Positions 52,665-62,900 of a stretch of DNA of 64,000 nt are shown in pieces (the stretch's first letter is position 1; the number at the start of each line of letters is the position of its first letter). The position numbers and the translations under genes were made by a program. This DNA is from an uncultured Cytophagales bacterium (lineage in GTDB: Bacteria > Bacteroidota > Bacteroidia > Cytophagales > Cyclobacteriaceae), in assembly GCA_913057175.1 (NCBI GenBank), contig CAJXNP010000026.1, positions 1 through 64,000 of the forward strand, in the 5' to 3' direction. The notes beneath the pieces are model-generated. The model saw only the letters and a program-made list of their open reading frames with translations. It did not search any database and was not told where the DNA came from.

Positions 52665-54040
52665 ACATTAATTTTGACATAAAACCCACTGACTTAAGCT
52701 CAAGAATAGATGATTTCTGGCAATTGTCGGGAAGGAAGATCCTTTCCATTGAAAAGGGTTTCGAACTAAACAAAAGCACACCCGTCATCACCAGGAATGG
52801 CAAGTATGTTCCACAGGGATGGACTGAATGGACCCAGGGATTTCAATATGGATCGGCAATTCTTCAGTTTGAGGCCAGTGGAGATGAAGCCTTTTTGGAT
52901 ATTGGAAGAAAAAATACATTCACGAAAATGGCTTCCCACCTAACCCATTTCGGAGTCCATGACCATGGATTTAACAACATAAGTACTTATGGCAACTTGC
53001 TTCGCTTGATGGTGAAAGGTAAAATTGATTCAAATGATGAAGAAAAAGCATTTTATCAGCTTGCGCTGAAAACGAGTGGCGCTGTTCAGGCCCATCGATG
53101 GAGCAAAACCAGCGATGGAGGCGGATATATCTATTCATTTAATGGACCTCATTCCCTTTTCATTGATACTGTTCGATCCTGCCGGATATTGATGCTTAGT
53201 CACCTGCTCGGACACAGATTGATGGGTGAGCAGGATGTATCCATTGACCTGATGCAGCGAACAGTTGAACACCTGCTAACGACTGCAAAATACAATATTT
53301 ATTACGGGGAAGGGCGGGACAGCTATGATATAAAAGGCCGGACCGCCCACGAGTGCATCTTCAACACGAGTTCTGGAAGTTTCAGATGTCCTGGCACTCA
53401 GCAGGGGTATAGTGGCTTTTCTACCTGGACGCGGGGTCTGGCATGGGCCATGTGCGGGTTTGCTGAAGAGCTTGAGCTATTTGAAAAACTTCCACCTGAT
53501 TCGTATGAAAGCATCATTTCAAAAGATGATTTGATAGCCAAAATGTTGAAAGCGGCAAGGGCTACCTGTGACTTTTATATTCAAAACACACCAACAGACG
53601 GCATTCCCTATTGGGATACCGGAGCACCCGGATTGGCAAGCATGGGTGATTACCTCGATAGACCATCAGAACCTTTTAACGATTTTGAACCGGTCGATAG
53701 CTCTGCTGCAGCCATTGCAGCCCAGGCATTGTTGAGACTGGGCCATTATCTTAATGATAGAGATGGCAGTAAGTATACTCAGGCCGGATTGACCATTGCT
53801 AACACTTTGTTGTCTGATCCTTATTTGTCCACCGATGAAGGACACCAGGGATTGATCCTGCATGCCATTTATCATCGACCTAATGGATGGGATACCATTC
53901 CTGAAGGAAAAAAAATACCATGCAACGAGTCGGCCATGTGGGGGGATTATCATATGCGGGAGCTTGCTATTCAGATGTCGAGAATGATCCATGGCCAACC
54001 GTATTATGCCTTTTTTGATTGCATCGAAGATTTACCTTAA
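52661..54040 (+). CDS. GH88-like unsaturated glucuronyl hydrolase family protein
   Basis: 459 residues, no signal peptide, so cytoplasmic. The (alpha/alpha)6 pattern has GWTEWTQGFQYGSAI, THFGVHDHGFNN with Asp101, SLFIDTVRSC with Asp169, and STWTRGLAWAMCGFAEE, which match the GH88 hallmarks: the HDLGF Asp, the IDNM-type Asp and the WaRGqaW block. In GH88 the Asp pair hydrates a delta-4,5 unsaturated uronate. The motifs are shifted from the classic family, so it may belong to a sister group. Start overlaps the symporter stop. Confidence 0.75.
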   Translation: MNINFDIKPTDLSSRIDDFWQLSGRKILSIEKGFELNKSTPVITRNGKYVPQGWTEWTQGFQYGSAILQFEASGDEAFLDIGRKNTFTKMASHLTHFGVHDHGFNNISTYGNLLRLMVKGKIDSNDEEKAFYQLALKTSGAVQAHRWSKTSDGGGYIYSFNGPHSLFIDTVRSCRILMLSHLLGHRLMGEQDVSIDLMQRTVEHLLTTAKYNIYYGEGRDSYDIKGRTAHECIFNTSSGSFRCPGTQQGYSGFSTWTRGLAWAMCGFAEELELFEKLPPDSYESIISKDDLIAKMLKAARATCDFYIQNTPTDGIPYWDTGAPGLASMGDYLDRPSEPFNDFEPVDSSAAAIAAQALLRLGHYLNDRDGSKYTQAGLTIANTLLSDPYLSTDEGHQGLILHAIYHRPNGWDTIPEGKKIPCNESAMWGDYHMRELAIQMSRMIHGQPYYAFFDCIEDLP

Positions 54041-54057
54041 TTGGAACCTACTTTTCT

Positions 54058-55503
54058 ATGGCACAAAAGACTAAACCAAAATACAAGCGAATTGCACAAC
54101 TGAAAACCGCAGATGATTTCAGAAATTATCTGGAGGAACAAAACATTGACCTCCATTTTGATGAAGAGCTGTTGACTGGTGATCAATCCCCTTACCGGGA
54201 ATCCTACACGCTAAGAACCAGTGATGTGATAGGAAATCGCTTTTGCATTCTGCCGATGGAGGGCTGGGATGGCACCACAGATGGAAAACCGACTGAATTC
54301 ACAAAAAATCGGTGGAAGAATTTTGCTCACAGCGGCGCCAAACTCCTTTGGGGTTGTGAAGCATTTGCCGTGCAGGAGGCGGGACGCGCCAATCCCAATC
54401 AACTCGTCATAAAACCAGAAAACCAAAAAGAATTGGAAGGCTTATACGACCTGCTTATTACGGAGCATGAAAAAGTTCATGGAAGCAGCAACGACTTGTA
54501 CATCGGCCTTCAACTGACCCATTCCGGAAGGTTTTGCAAGCCAAAAGATCACAAAACTTTTGATCCAAAAATTGCCTATCACCATCCCCTACTGGATAAA
54601 AAATTTGGCATCCCGGATGACTATCCTACGATCACGGATGACGAGCTTGACCGTTTGATCGAAGACTTTGTTAAAGCAGCTGTCCTGGCAAAAAAAGCCG
54701 GTTTCCGTTTTGTCGATATCAAGCATTGTCACGGCTACCTCGGACATGAAATCCTGAGCGGTTTTCATCGCCCGGGTAAGTACGGGGGTAGTTTTGAAAA
54801 CAGAACCCGGTTTTTAAAAGAGATCGTTGCTGGCATCAAGGCTGAAGCGCCGGGTCTGAACATGGGAGTAAGGTTGAGCGCCTTCGATTGGATCCCTTTT
54901 ACCAAGGGAGAAGATGATTTTGGAATTCCGGCAAACTTTGAAAAAGAAAGTTATCCATTTGCCTTTGGCGGGGATGGTTCGGGTCAGGACGTTGATTTGA
55001 CAGAACCATTTAAGTTTGTAGAATTGCTGGAAAAGTTAGGGATCGAACTGTTATGCGTGACAGTGGGAAGCCCTTATTATAATCCTCATATCCAGCGACC
55101 TGCACTTTTCCCACCTTCGGACGGATACCAGCCTCCGGAAGATCCTCTGGCTGGCGTTGCACGTCAGATCAACGTGACAAGTGAAATTAAAAAAGCATTT
55201 CCCAACATGGCAATTGTTGGATCAGCCTACTCGTACCTTCAGGAATGGCTTCCTCACGTGGGTCAATATGTACTTCGTAACCACATGAGCGATTTTATCG
55301 GTCTTGGACGGATGGTGCTTTCCTACCCCGAACTCCCTGCTGATGTAATGGAAAACATGCCATTGAAACGGGGGAAATTTTGCCGGACGTTTTCGGATTG
55401 CACGACAGCTCCAAGAAACGGGCTGCGATCCGGATGTTATCCACTGGATCCTTACTACAAGCAAACACCTGAATTTGAAAAACTCAAACAATTTAAATCA
55501 TGA
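54058..55503 (+). CDS. NADH:flavin oxidoreductase, old yellow enzyme family
   Basis: 481 residues from MAQKTKPKY (an in-frame ATG at 54019 overlaps the previous gene and gives an unlikely leader). TIM barrel with FMN: NRFCILPMEGWDGTT, THSGRFC, FVDIKHCHGYLGHEILSGF, YGGSFENRTRFLKEIV and ELLCVTVGSPYYNPH. The segment of about 45 residues at the N-terminus and the C-terminal end FSDCTTAPRNGLRSGC with Cys are extra to the core. It has no fused Fe-S or FAD domain, unlike 2,4-dienoyl-CoA reductases. Its substrate is presumably an unsaturated or keto sugar from the GH88-like step. Confidence 0.85.
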   Translation: MAQKTKPKYKRIAQLKTADDFRNYLEEQNIDLHFDEELLTGDQSPYRESYTLRTSDVIGNRFCILPMEGWDGTTDGKPTEFTKNRWKNFAHSGAKLLWGCEAFAVQEAGRANPNQLVIKPENQKELEGLYDLLITEHEKVHGSSNDLYIGLQLTHSGRFCKPKDHKTFDPKIAYHHPLLDKKFGIPDDYPTITDDELDRLIEDFVKAAVLAKKAGFRFVDIKHCHGYLGHEILSGFHRPGKYGGSFENRTRFLKEIVAGIKAEAPGLNMGVRLSAFDWIPFTKGEDDFGIPANFEKESYPFAFGGDGSGQDVDLTEPFKFVELLEKLGIELLCVTVGSPYYNPHIQRPALFPPSDGYQPPEDPLAGVARQINVTSEIKKAFPNMAIVGSAYSYLQEWLPHVGQYVLRNHMSDFIGLGRMVLSYPELPADVMENMPLKRGKFCRTFSDCTTAPRNGLRSGCYPLDPYYKQTPEFEKLKQFKS

Positions 55504-56270
55504 AAGAAGAAAAATTCGCATTGGTCACGGGAGGAAGCAGAGGCATCGGACTGGGGATCACCGAGAAATTGTTGCAAAACAATTATTCGGTGGTGATCAA
55601 TGGAGTTCGCTCAGAAAGTGAAGTCGATGATCAGTTGGGAAAACTGAGAAGAAATGGCGGTAAAATCTTGTATTGCCAGGGCGATATCGGAACTACAGAG
55701 GGCAGAAATAAGATTGTCAGTTTCATCAAAGAGTTGGGAGCGATCAATGTCCTTGTCAACAATGCAGGCGTGGCGTCTAGTCGTAAAGATATTCTGGAGA
55801 TAAATGAAGAAGATTTTGATCGTGTGTTAGGCATCAACCTGAAAGGCACGTTCTTTTTGTCGCAGGCGATTGCAAAGCTCATGGTTAAAAATAAAAGGGA
55901 GAATAAAAATTATGAAGGTTGCATTGTCAATGTTTCTTCCATATCGTCAGTCGTTGCTTCTGTCAATCGGGCGGAGTACTGCATTTCCAAGACCGGTGTA
56001 TCCATGTTGACGAAATTATTGGCCATCAAAATGGCAGAAGTTGATATTCCCGTGTATGAAATCCAACCCGGTGTCATCGAGACGGATATGATCGAAAGGG
56101 TTAAGGAAAAATATGAACAGTTGATCGAAGAGGGACTGACGCTACAAAAACGAATGGGCACACCAGAAGATATTGGAAAGATTGTGGTTGTCTTGGCAAA
56201 CGGAGACCTCCCCTACTCCACCGGTCAGGTATTAACCCCGGATGGGGGATTGATGGTTTGGAGGTTTTAG
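55500..56270 (+). CDS. SDR family NAD(P)-dependent reductase
   Basis: 256 residues, classical SDR. Cofactor loop TGGSRGIGLG (10-19), NNAG at 87-90, and the catalytic Ser147, Tyr160 and Lys164 (EYCISK). Close to 3-ketoacyl-ACP reductases and gluconate-type dehydrogenases. The start overlaps the OYE gene stop by 4 bp. In this operon it most likely reduces or oxidises a sugar intermediate rather than a fatty acid, because no acyl carrier genes are nearby. It is the last gene; about 130 bp of AT-rich DNA follow. Confidence 0.88.
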   Translation: MKEEKFALVTGGSRGIGLGITEKLLQNNYSVVINGVRSESEVDDQLGKLRRNGGKILYCQGDIGTTEGRNKIVSFIKELGAINVLVNNAGVASSRKDILEINEEDFDRVLGINLKGTFFLSQAIAKLMVKNKRENKNYEGCIVNVSSISSVVASVNRAEYCISKTGVSMLTKLLAIKMAEVDIPVYEIQPGVIETDMIERVKEKYEQLIEEGLTLQKRMGTPEDIGKIVVVLANGDLPYSTGQVLTPDGGLMVWRF

Positions 56271-56397
56271 GGGAGTAGATAAAGGAGAATCTTATTACTA
56301 ATATGAAAGAAATGGTAATAAGAAGATATCCCTGTAATCAAGTTGTGTCTAGTGAAAAAAGTTTAACTTCGTAAGAGCTATATCTTAAATTTGCATT

Positions 56398-56610
56398 ATG
56401 CGAACTCAAGAAATTATAAAAGAAATAAATCAACTGCCAATCAATAAACGATTTTTGATCATTGAAAAAACTTTGAAGTCAATCAGACAAAGCGAACAAA
56501 AGAAAAAAATGGAACAAGCTGCTAATGCACTACTTATTGACTACAAGACTGACTCCGAGTTGACTGCATTTACCGATCTTGACTTAGAAAATTTCTATGA
56601 AGCAAGGTGA
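56398..56610 (+). CDS. Antitoxin-like small protein
   Basis: 70 residues: MRTQEIIKEINQLPINKRFLIIEKTLKSIR then an acidic C-terminal tail. The first part matches small antitoxins of Bacteroidota (an addiction-module type beginning with helix-loop KEIxxLPxxxRxxIIE). It overlaps the MazF-like toxin gene by 14 bp, which is the normal antitoxin-toxin order. The acidic tail is expected to wrap the toxin. Confidence 0.82.
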   Translation: MRTQEIIKEINQLPINKRFLIIEKTLKSIRQSEQKKKMEQAANALLIDYKTDSELTAFTDLDLENFYEAR

Positions 56611-56941
56611 AATTTGGTTAATTAACCTCGATCCAACCATTGGTGCAGAAATTAAAAAGACAAGACCAGCAATAATTGTTAATGATGACGCTATTGGAAA
56701 ATTGCCACTAAAAGTTATTGTTCCCTTGACTGATTGGAAAGATCGGTATGAAATTGCTCCATGGATGATTAAAGTGACTCCAGATAGACAGAATAATTTG
56801 CCAAAGGATTCGTCAGCTGATTGTTTTCAAGTCCGTTCACTCTCGGAACAAAGAATTATCAGGAAAATTGGAAAAATTAATAATGAGACACTCGACAAAA
56901 TTAAGGACGGCTTAGCAAAGGTTCTATCTATTGGAGAATAG
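56597..56941 (+). CDS. MazF/PemK-type mRNA interferase toxin
   Basis: 114 residues. MKQGEIWLINLDPTIGAEIKKTRPAIIVNDD is the standard MazF opening with its beta-hairpin, and PLTDWKDRYEI and CFQVRSLSEQRIIRKIG hold the S2/RNA-binding region with the Arg and Ser residues of the active site. It cleaves mRNA, by family knowledge. The pair is an isolated TA module next to a Crp/Fnr regulator and looks like a mobile cassette. Confidence 0.9.
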   Translation: MKQGEIWLINLDPTIGAEIKKTRPAIIVNDDAIGKLPLKVIVPLTDWKDRYEIAPWMIKVTPDRQNNLPKDSSADCFQVRSLSEQRIIRKIGKINNETLDKIKDGLAKVLSIGE

Positions 56942-56965
56942 AATAAAATCACTACCGCATCGACC

Positions 56966-57532
56966 TTGCAACAGATCCACCGCTACTTCCAAACACACTT
57001 TAACATCTCTGATCACGACTGGGAAATATTTTCTTCCCGACTGACGAGGAAGCAATTCCCAAAAAAGAAGGCCCTCCTCTCTATTGGTGAAACCGAGAAA
57101 AACCTGTCCTTTATCGAAGAGGGAATCATTCGCTTCTACATCCCCAAAGAAGAAAATGACCTAACCTTTGGCTTTGCCTTTGAAAACTCCTTCTTCAGCG
57201 CCTACGATTCTTTTCTGACCCAATCTCCGTCTACATATGTCGTCGAAACCATTACAGACACTGCTTTGTGGAGAGTGACTTACGAAGACCTTCAGGATAT
57301 TTACAGCAAATCTCAGATCGGCAACCTGATCGGGCGCAAAGCCAGCGAAGAGCTGTTTTTGAAGAAAACAAAAAGGGAGCTGTCTCTTTTAAACGATACT
57401 GCCGAAGATCGCTATTTGAAACTTTTCTCAGAGCGGCCTGAAGTGATCCGGCAAATTCCCCTCAAATACATTGCCTCCTACATTGGGATCACTCCCCAGG
57501 CATTGAGTAGAATTCGACGACGAATTACTTAA
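56966..57532 (+). CDS. Crp/Fnr family transcriptional regulator, TTG start
   Basis: 188 residues. There is no ATG between the upstream in-frame stop at 56939 and the start, so TTG 56966 is the only reasonable start. cNMP-binding domain RKQFPKKKALLSIGETEKNLSFIEEGIIRF, and the C-terminal half (DRYLKLFSERPEVIRQIPLKYIASYIGITPQALSRIRRRI) is a winged helix typical of Bacteroidota Crp-like regulators. It lies 24 bp after mazF. It may act on the DoxX-like gene 57 bp downstream. Confidence 0.85.
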   Translation: MQQIHRYFQTHFNISDHDWEIFSSRLTRKQFPKKKALLSIGETEKNLSFIEEGIIRFYIPKEENDLTFGFAFENSFFSAYDSFLTQSPSTYVVETITDTALWRVTYEDLQDIYSKSQIGNLIGRKASEELFLKKTKRELSLLNDTAEDRYLKLFSERPEVIRQIPLKYIASYIGITPQALSRIRRRIT

Positions 57533-57588
57533 CCCAGGTTCATTGACTGATCTTGATAAAGTTCTGAACTTTGTCAAAAAGATCAATC

Positions 57589-58041
57589 ATGAAACCATTA
57601 TATATCTTAATCGGGGTATTCATCATAGCCCTTCTCGTATTAAAAATCGTCAACAAACAATTTGATTTTTCACTGGCGGGAAGGATTGCTATGGCTTGCA
57701 TGCTTGGGTTTACAGCCATCGGCCATTTTGCTTTCGTGGATGGCATGGCCGCCATGATTCCCAATATCTTCCCATTCAAAAAGGAGATCGTTTTCGCAAC
57801 CGGATTGCTGGAAATTGCCTTTGCGATTGGCTTGTTATTCCCCAAATACCAGGTATTAACGGGTTGGGCGTTGATCGCATTTTTCATTCTGATCCTGCCA
57901 GCCAATATCAAGGCCTCGATGGAAAACCTCAACTACCAAACCGGAGAGGCAAATGGCCCCGGCCTCTCCTACCTATGGTTCAGGGTTCCCTTGCAGGTTC
58001 TATTTATCGTTTGGGTGTATTTATCGGCGATAAGAGGGTAA
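57589..58041 (+). CDS. DoxX-like membrane protein
   Basis: 150 residues from ATG 57589 (a TTG six codons upstream is less likely). Four helices: YILIGVFIIALLVLKIV, RIAMACMLGFTAIGHFAF, VFATGLLEIAFAIGLLF and LTGWALIAFFILILPANIKAS, with the FTAIGHF and GLLEIA motifs of DoxX. Members have roles in membrane stress and in oxidative metabolism, with no fixed reaction. It may be a target of the adjacent Crp/Fnr regulator. Confidence 0.85.
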   Translation: MKPLYILIGVFIIALLVLKIVNKQFDFSLAGRIAMACMLGFTAIGHFAFVDGMAAMIPNIFPFKKEIVFATGLLEIAFAIGLLFPKYQVLTGWALIAFFILILPANIKASMENLNYQTGEANGPGLSYLWFRVPLQVLFIVWVYLSAIRG

Positions 58042-58224
58042 ATTAATTTTTTGCACTTCTTTTTTCTCTCTGGTGCGAACGTCCCCGTTCTTGCCCAGTA
58101 CAATTAGCACTTATCCTAAATCCATTTGTCTGTGCTATCACACAAAACAATTACAAGCTGTTATATTTAAATTCAGAAGAGTATCTTTCGTCATCAACTG
58201 CAATACAAAATTTCAAATCTAAAT

Positions 58225-59289
58225 ATGCACAGACTAACTCTTTATTTATTCCTCTCTTTTCCAATCTTTTTCACATTCTGTACATCAAAACCTGATAAAA
58301 CAAAAGAAAATATCAAGGATGGCACAACCGCTACCAAAACGGTAGCCGACAAGCCCCTTTACCGTGACCCTATTTACGATGGCGCTGCTGATCCGGTAGT
58401 TCTCTATAACCAGCAAGAAAATAAATGGTTAATGTTTTACACCAATCGCAGGGCAAATGTAGCAAATGCTTCTGGCGTTGGATGGGTGCATGGTACACGC
58501 ATTGGAATAGCTGAATCCGGTGACAGGGGAGCAACATGGCATTACCTGGATACTGCCAATATCAATTTCCGGGAAGTTCAGGATTATACCCATTGGGCTC
58601 CGGAGGTGATCGAACATGAAGGAACCTACCATATGTACCTGACCTTTGTTCCAGGGATCTTTGAAGACTGGAACCATCCTCGCGATATCGTACATATGAC
58701 AAGTAAAAATGCCCTGGATTGGGATTATGCATCTACGCTCGAGCTAAATTCCAAAAAAGTAATCGATGCCTGCGTGTTTCAATTACCAGACGGATCATGG
58801 AGAATGTGGTATAACAATGAAAAAGATGGCAAATCCATTTATTATGCTGACAGTCCTGATCTCTATCAATGGGTAGACAAAGGAAAAGCGCTGGGAGATC
58901 GTCCGGGCGAGGGTCCGGTGGTGTTCCGGTGGAAGGACAAATACTGGATGATCGTCGATGTGTGGAAAGGCCTGAGTGTTTATTTCTCCGAAGACCTGGA
59001 AAACTGGACTCGGCAAGAAGCAAACCTGGTAGAAGAACCGGGGGAAGGGCTGGATGATATGGTCAAAGGTGGTCACGCTGATGTAGTGGTAAACGGTGAA
59101 AAAGCCTATCTCTTTTACTTTACCCACCCGGGCAGAATACCCTCTCAGGAAGAAAGTGATGGATATTCTCAAAGAAGAAGTTCCATCCAGGTAGCTGAAT
59201 TGGAATATGAAAACGGCAAATTGGTTTGTGATAGAAACAAACCTGTGATAATCAACCTCGATCCTGATTTCAATAAGAAAGGGGATTAA
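58225..59289 (+). CDS. GH43-like five-bladed propeller glycosidase (lipoprotein)
   Basis: 354 residues, lipobox-like FFTFC after a signal segment. Blade motifs: RDPIYDGAADPVVLYNQQEN, WAPEVIEHEGTYHMYLTFVP, DACVFQLPDGSWRMWYNNEK and GEGPVVFRWKDKYWMIVDVW, with Asp near 50-55 and Glu in APEV or GEGP as candidate catalytic residues. It fits clan GH-F/J families (GH43, GH117-like). Substrate is unknown. It lies upstream of the SusC/SusD pair and probably belongs to the same locus, though 668 bp of AT-rich DNA intervene. Confidence 0.78.
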   Translation: MHRLTLYLFLSFPIFFTFCTSKPDKTKENIKDGTTATKTVADKPLYRDPIYDGAADPVVLYNQQENKWLMFYTNRRANVANASGVGWVHGTRIGIAESGDRGATWHYLDTANINFREVQDYTHWAPEVIEHEGTYHMYLTFVPGIFEDWNHPRDIVHMTSKNALDWDYASTLELNSKKVIDACVFQLPDGSWRMWYNNEKDGKSIYYADSPDLYQWVDKGKALGDRPGEGPVVFRWKDKYWMIVDVWKGLSVYFSEDLENWTRQEANLVEEPGEGLDDMVKGGHADVVVNGEKAYLFYFTHPGRIPSQEESDGYSQRRSSIQVAELEYENGKLVCDRNKPVIINLDPDFNKKGD

Positions 59290-59327
59290 TCGTATTCAAT
59301 TAAACCCCATTACTACCTGATTTTTGA

Positions 59328-59441
59328 GGCGATACGGTAGAAGGACAAACTCATTTTGCGTGGACTACGATCTACCGAAAATATGGAGACGAGTGGAAAA
59401 TAGATTGTGTAACTTCGACAAATATGCCAGAGGAAGATTGA
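59328..59441 (+). pseudogene. Remnant of an NTF2-like/DUF4440-type protein C-terminus
   Basis: This frame reads GDTVEGQTHFAWTTIYRKYG and then DEWKIDCVTSTNMPEED before a TGA stop, with another stop just before it. The pattern (strand, WTT-Y-RK-GDEWKI, D-V-TS) resembles the last strands of an NTF2-like/SnoaL fold. No start or upstream part is visible, so it reads as a fragment of a gene that has been lost. Confidence 0.4.
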
Positions 59442-59957
59442 GGATTATATCCAAAAAAGTCAAATCAAAGTTGAATTGCCAGGAACTGCATCACACAAAT
59501 AAATGTTATTGACATAATAAAAAATACTTTATTTTTTTATGAAATGCTTGTCAAAAAAGATGATTTATTGTCAACTTTAAATTATTATTTGAAATTATTG
59601 TGAAATATTAAATTAAATCCACATTCAGAAAAGTTATTTTATCTATTTCACCTACCTACCTTTCAGTTAAATATTAATTATTTCAAGCTTATTTATATTA
59701 TTTTTTTGGGTTTAATGAATACTTTTTCTTTACTTCATATGAGATAACCAACCGATAGAAAGCAATCAGGAAGGACTGCTATCAAAAGGTTATTAAGATA
59801 TCCACTCATTAACATAACAAACCTTAAACGCCTTTTCCTTTTTTAAAAGGAGAATGGAACAGCTTACAAACCTTAACAGATTATAGTGTAGATCCATTGG
59901 ATTTAAAAATGCGTGATGTCCGCGCATAGTAAATTATATAACTAAATACACTGTACT
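59442..59957. other. AT-rich promoter region of the SusC/SusD locus
   Basis: About 515 bp, very AT-rich with runs of T and A (59518-59720). No ORF and no clear inverted repeat of more than 10 bp. The promoter and any regulator site for susCD should lie here, but I cannot pick a convincing -33/-7 pair. Confidence 0.5.
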
Positions 59958-62900
59958 ATGATCAAAGGTTTACGTTTTAACGAACATTCCTTATGGCCTA
60001 CAGGTAGGCTTTGGAATTGGAAAGTAATGCTGATTTACTTTCTATTGCTATTCTTAATTAGTCCCCATTTAATTGCCCAAAACATTACTGTAACCGGAAA
60101 GGTGATTTCCGGAGAGGAAAATGAAGCATTGCCAGGAGCTAATGTTGTGGAAAAGGGTACAACGAATGGTACAATTACTGACGTTGATGGAAATTATTCT
60201 ATCACTGTATCAGGAAATGCTACATTAGTATTCAGTTCCGTAGGATTTGTCAGTGAAGAGATCGATGTAGGAAATCAGTCCGTCATTAACATCACACTCA
60301 CCGCTGATATCCAGGAATTGAAAGAGTTGGTAGTTATCGGATATGGTACCCAAAAGAAAAGTGACCTGACCGGAGCGGTTGGATCCCTTTCTTCTGAAGA
60401 ACTCAATTCCCAGCCCATCACTTCTGTCGAACAGGGTTTGCAAGGCAGAATGGCTGGTGTCAATGTTACAAACAACTCCTCCGCTCCCGGCGGAGGAATC
60501 AGTGTTAAGATCAGGGGAACAACATCCATACTTAATGGTAGTGAACCATTATATGTTATAGATGGTTTTCCCGTAACCGGACAATCACAATTTAACACCG
60601 ATGCCGGCAGAGGTCTTGATAGCAGCACAGGCAGTAATTATACCGTTAGTCAAAATCCGCTCGCGACCATTAACCCTGCAGATATTGCCTCTATTGAAGT
60701 ACTGAAAGATGCTTCTGCGGCTGCGATTTATGGAGTGAGAGGAGCAAATGGTGTCATCCTGATCACCACAAAAAGAGGTGAAAAAGGCGCTCCAAGGGTA
60801 TCATACAATGGTTATGTTGGCGTGCAATCCAATGCAAAGGAAATCGAGATGATGAATGCAGAAGAGTATCAAAACATCTACAATGTAGCTGAAACTAATG
60901 GTGGTTTTCCTCCGGTTTTCACAGAAGACCCTCCTTACGACACCGATTGGCAAGAGCTTATTTTCAGGAATGCCATCATCCAAAATCATCAATTAAGTGT
61001 AAGTGGTGGTACAGATGCGGTTCAATATCTGGTTTCAGGTAGTTATTTCGACCAGGAAGGTATCGTAAAAGGATCCGATTTTCAGAGGTATTCATTAAGA
61101 GTCAATCTGGATATCAATGCCAGTGACAAATTTAAATTCGGAAACTCATTGAATGTATCAAGATCAGTTAATAATGCGGCTAACACCGAAGGGGAATCAC
61201 GGAACGGGATCACTTCGGTAGCATTGGAAATGTCTCCTATCCTTCCTATTTATCAACCGGATGGAACCTACTCAAGTAACCGCTTTGTCAATGCGCCTGA
61301 TGCACAGGGCAGTCTTAACCCGGTGGCTTTTATCAACGAATTCTCAGATGAAAATGTCATCACCAGAATGATCGGAACCATATATGGTGAATATTCGATC
61401 ATACCTGAACTTAAATTAAGAGTCAGTTTGGGTGCAGATCTGGAATATCGCGATCGGCATGTATATTTCTCCTCTAAATTCAACAATGAAAACCCACTCA
61501 ATTCCGCCGATGTAAGCAATGTAAACAGGAGCTCATTTTTGAATGAAAACACCCTTAATTACAATAAAAATTTTGGCAGGCATGGATTGAATGTATTAGC
61601 GGGTTTTACCGTACAATCTGAACAGGAAGAATTCAGAACGATTAGAAGCCAGGGGTTTGCAACAGATGTTACAGGACCATACGACCTTGGTGGCGGATCA
61701 GTTGTACCAACAGTTTCATCCGGACTAGCTGAATTCAAGATCCTCTCATTTCTTGGAAGGATTAACTACAACTACGACGATAGATACCTGATAACGGTGA
61801 CCGGCCGACAAGATGGATCATCAAAGTTTTCCGATGGAAATAAATGGGCGTTCTTCCCTTCTTTTGCGGGTGCCTGGAGGATCTCTAATGAAGAGTTTAT
61901 GTCGGGTGCTTCAAATTTATTTGACAATTTAAAACTCAGGGCCGGATATGGTAAAGTTGGAAACCAGGAATTGCCTGCCTACCAATCGTTGGCTTTACTT
62001 CAATCTACCAATTATAATTTTGGAGATGGAACGATCGTAAGTGGCTTTTCTCCTTTCCGGGTTGCTGTACCAAATCTTACCTGGGAAGTCACCACTCAAA
62101 CAAACGTAGGATTGGATGTATCGCTTCTGGGAAGCAGGTTCAATTTAACAGTTGACTACTACATTAAGAAAACAGAAGACCTGTTGCTCCAGGTAACACT
62201 GCCTGAGAACTCAGGTATCCTCGAACCATCTGTTCAGAACCTTGGCGAAATGGAAAATAAGGGCTGGGAATTTACAGCAGATGGTGTAATTATCAGCAAC
62301 AATAACTTCACGTGGGACCTTGGCTTTAATATCTCTTTGAATGACAATGAAATAACATCAATGGGTGACAACAATGTTTTTGGTGATCTCTCTTTTATTG
62401 TAGCGCAACCCACTTTTGCCGGTTCTACGGCAAGGTCCTATGTGCTGGTCGGTGAACCAATCGGATCATTCTGGGGTTACAAAACAGATGGTTTGTATCG
62501 TAGCCAGGGAGAAGCTGATGCCGGGCAGGTCATACAACCGGGTGTCATTCCGGGTATGGTGAGGTATGTTGATGTAAATGGTGACGACGTTTTGGATGAT
62601 GAGGACCGAACCGTATTGGGAAGTCCGTTCCCGGATATGATCTATGGATTTAGCACCAGCCTTAATTTTAATAATTTTGAATTAAGGGCATTCTTCCAGG
62701 GTCAGAAAGGAGGTTATGTGTACAACATGATGAGAAGGTTTAATACAGGTGTTTCACGAGGTCAAAATGTCTTGAAAGAGGTAAATGACTATTGGACACC
62801 TGAAAACCCTGATGCACAATGGCCAACGCCGAATTCAAATCCTCCTTTGGTCGGAGGACAAGCTAACCTTGGTGATTCTGATTGGTATCTGGAAGACGCC

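Noticed and set aside
59324-59512. A 62-codon open frame on the plus strand
   Set aside because: Another frame of the same DNA reads like a real protein C-terminus, and this one gives no recognisable protein.
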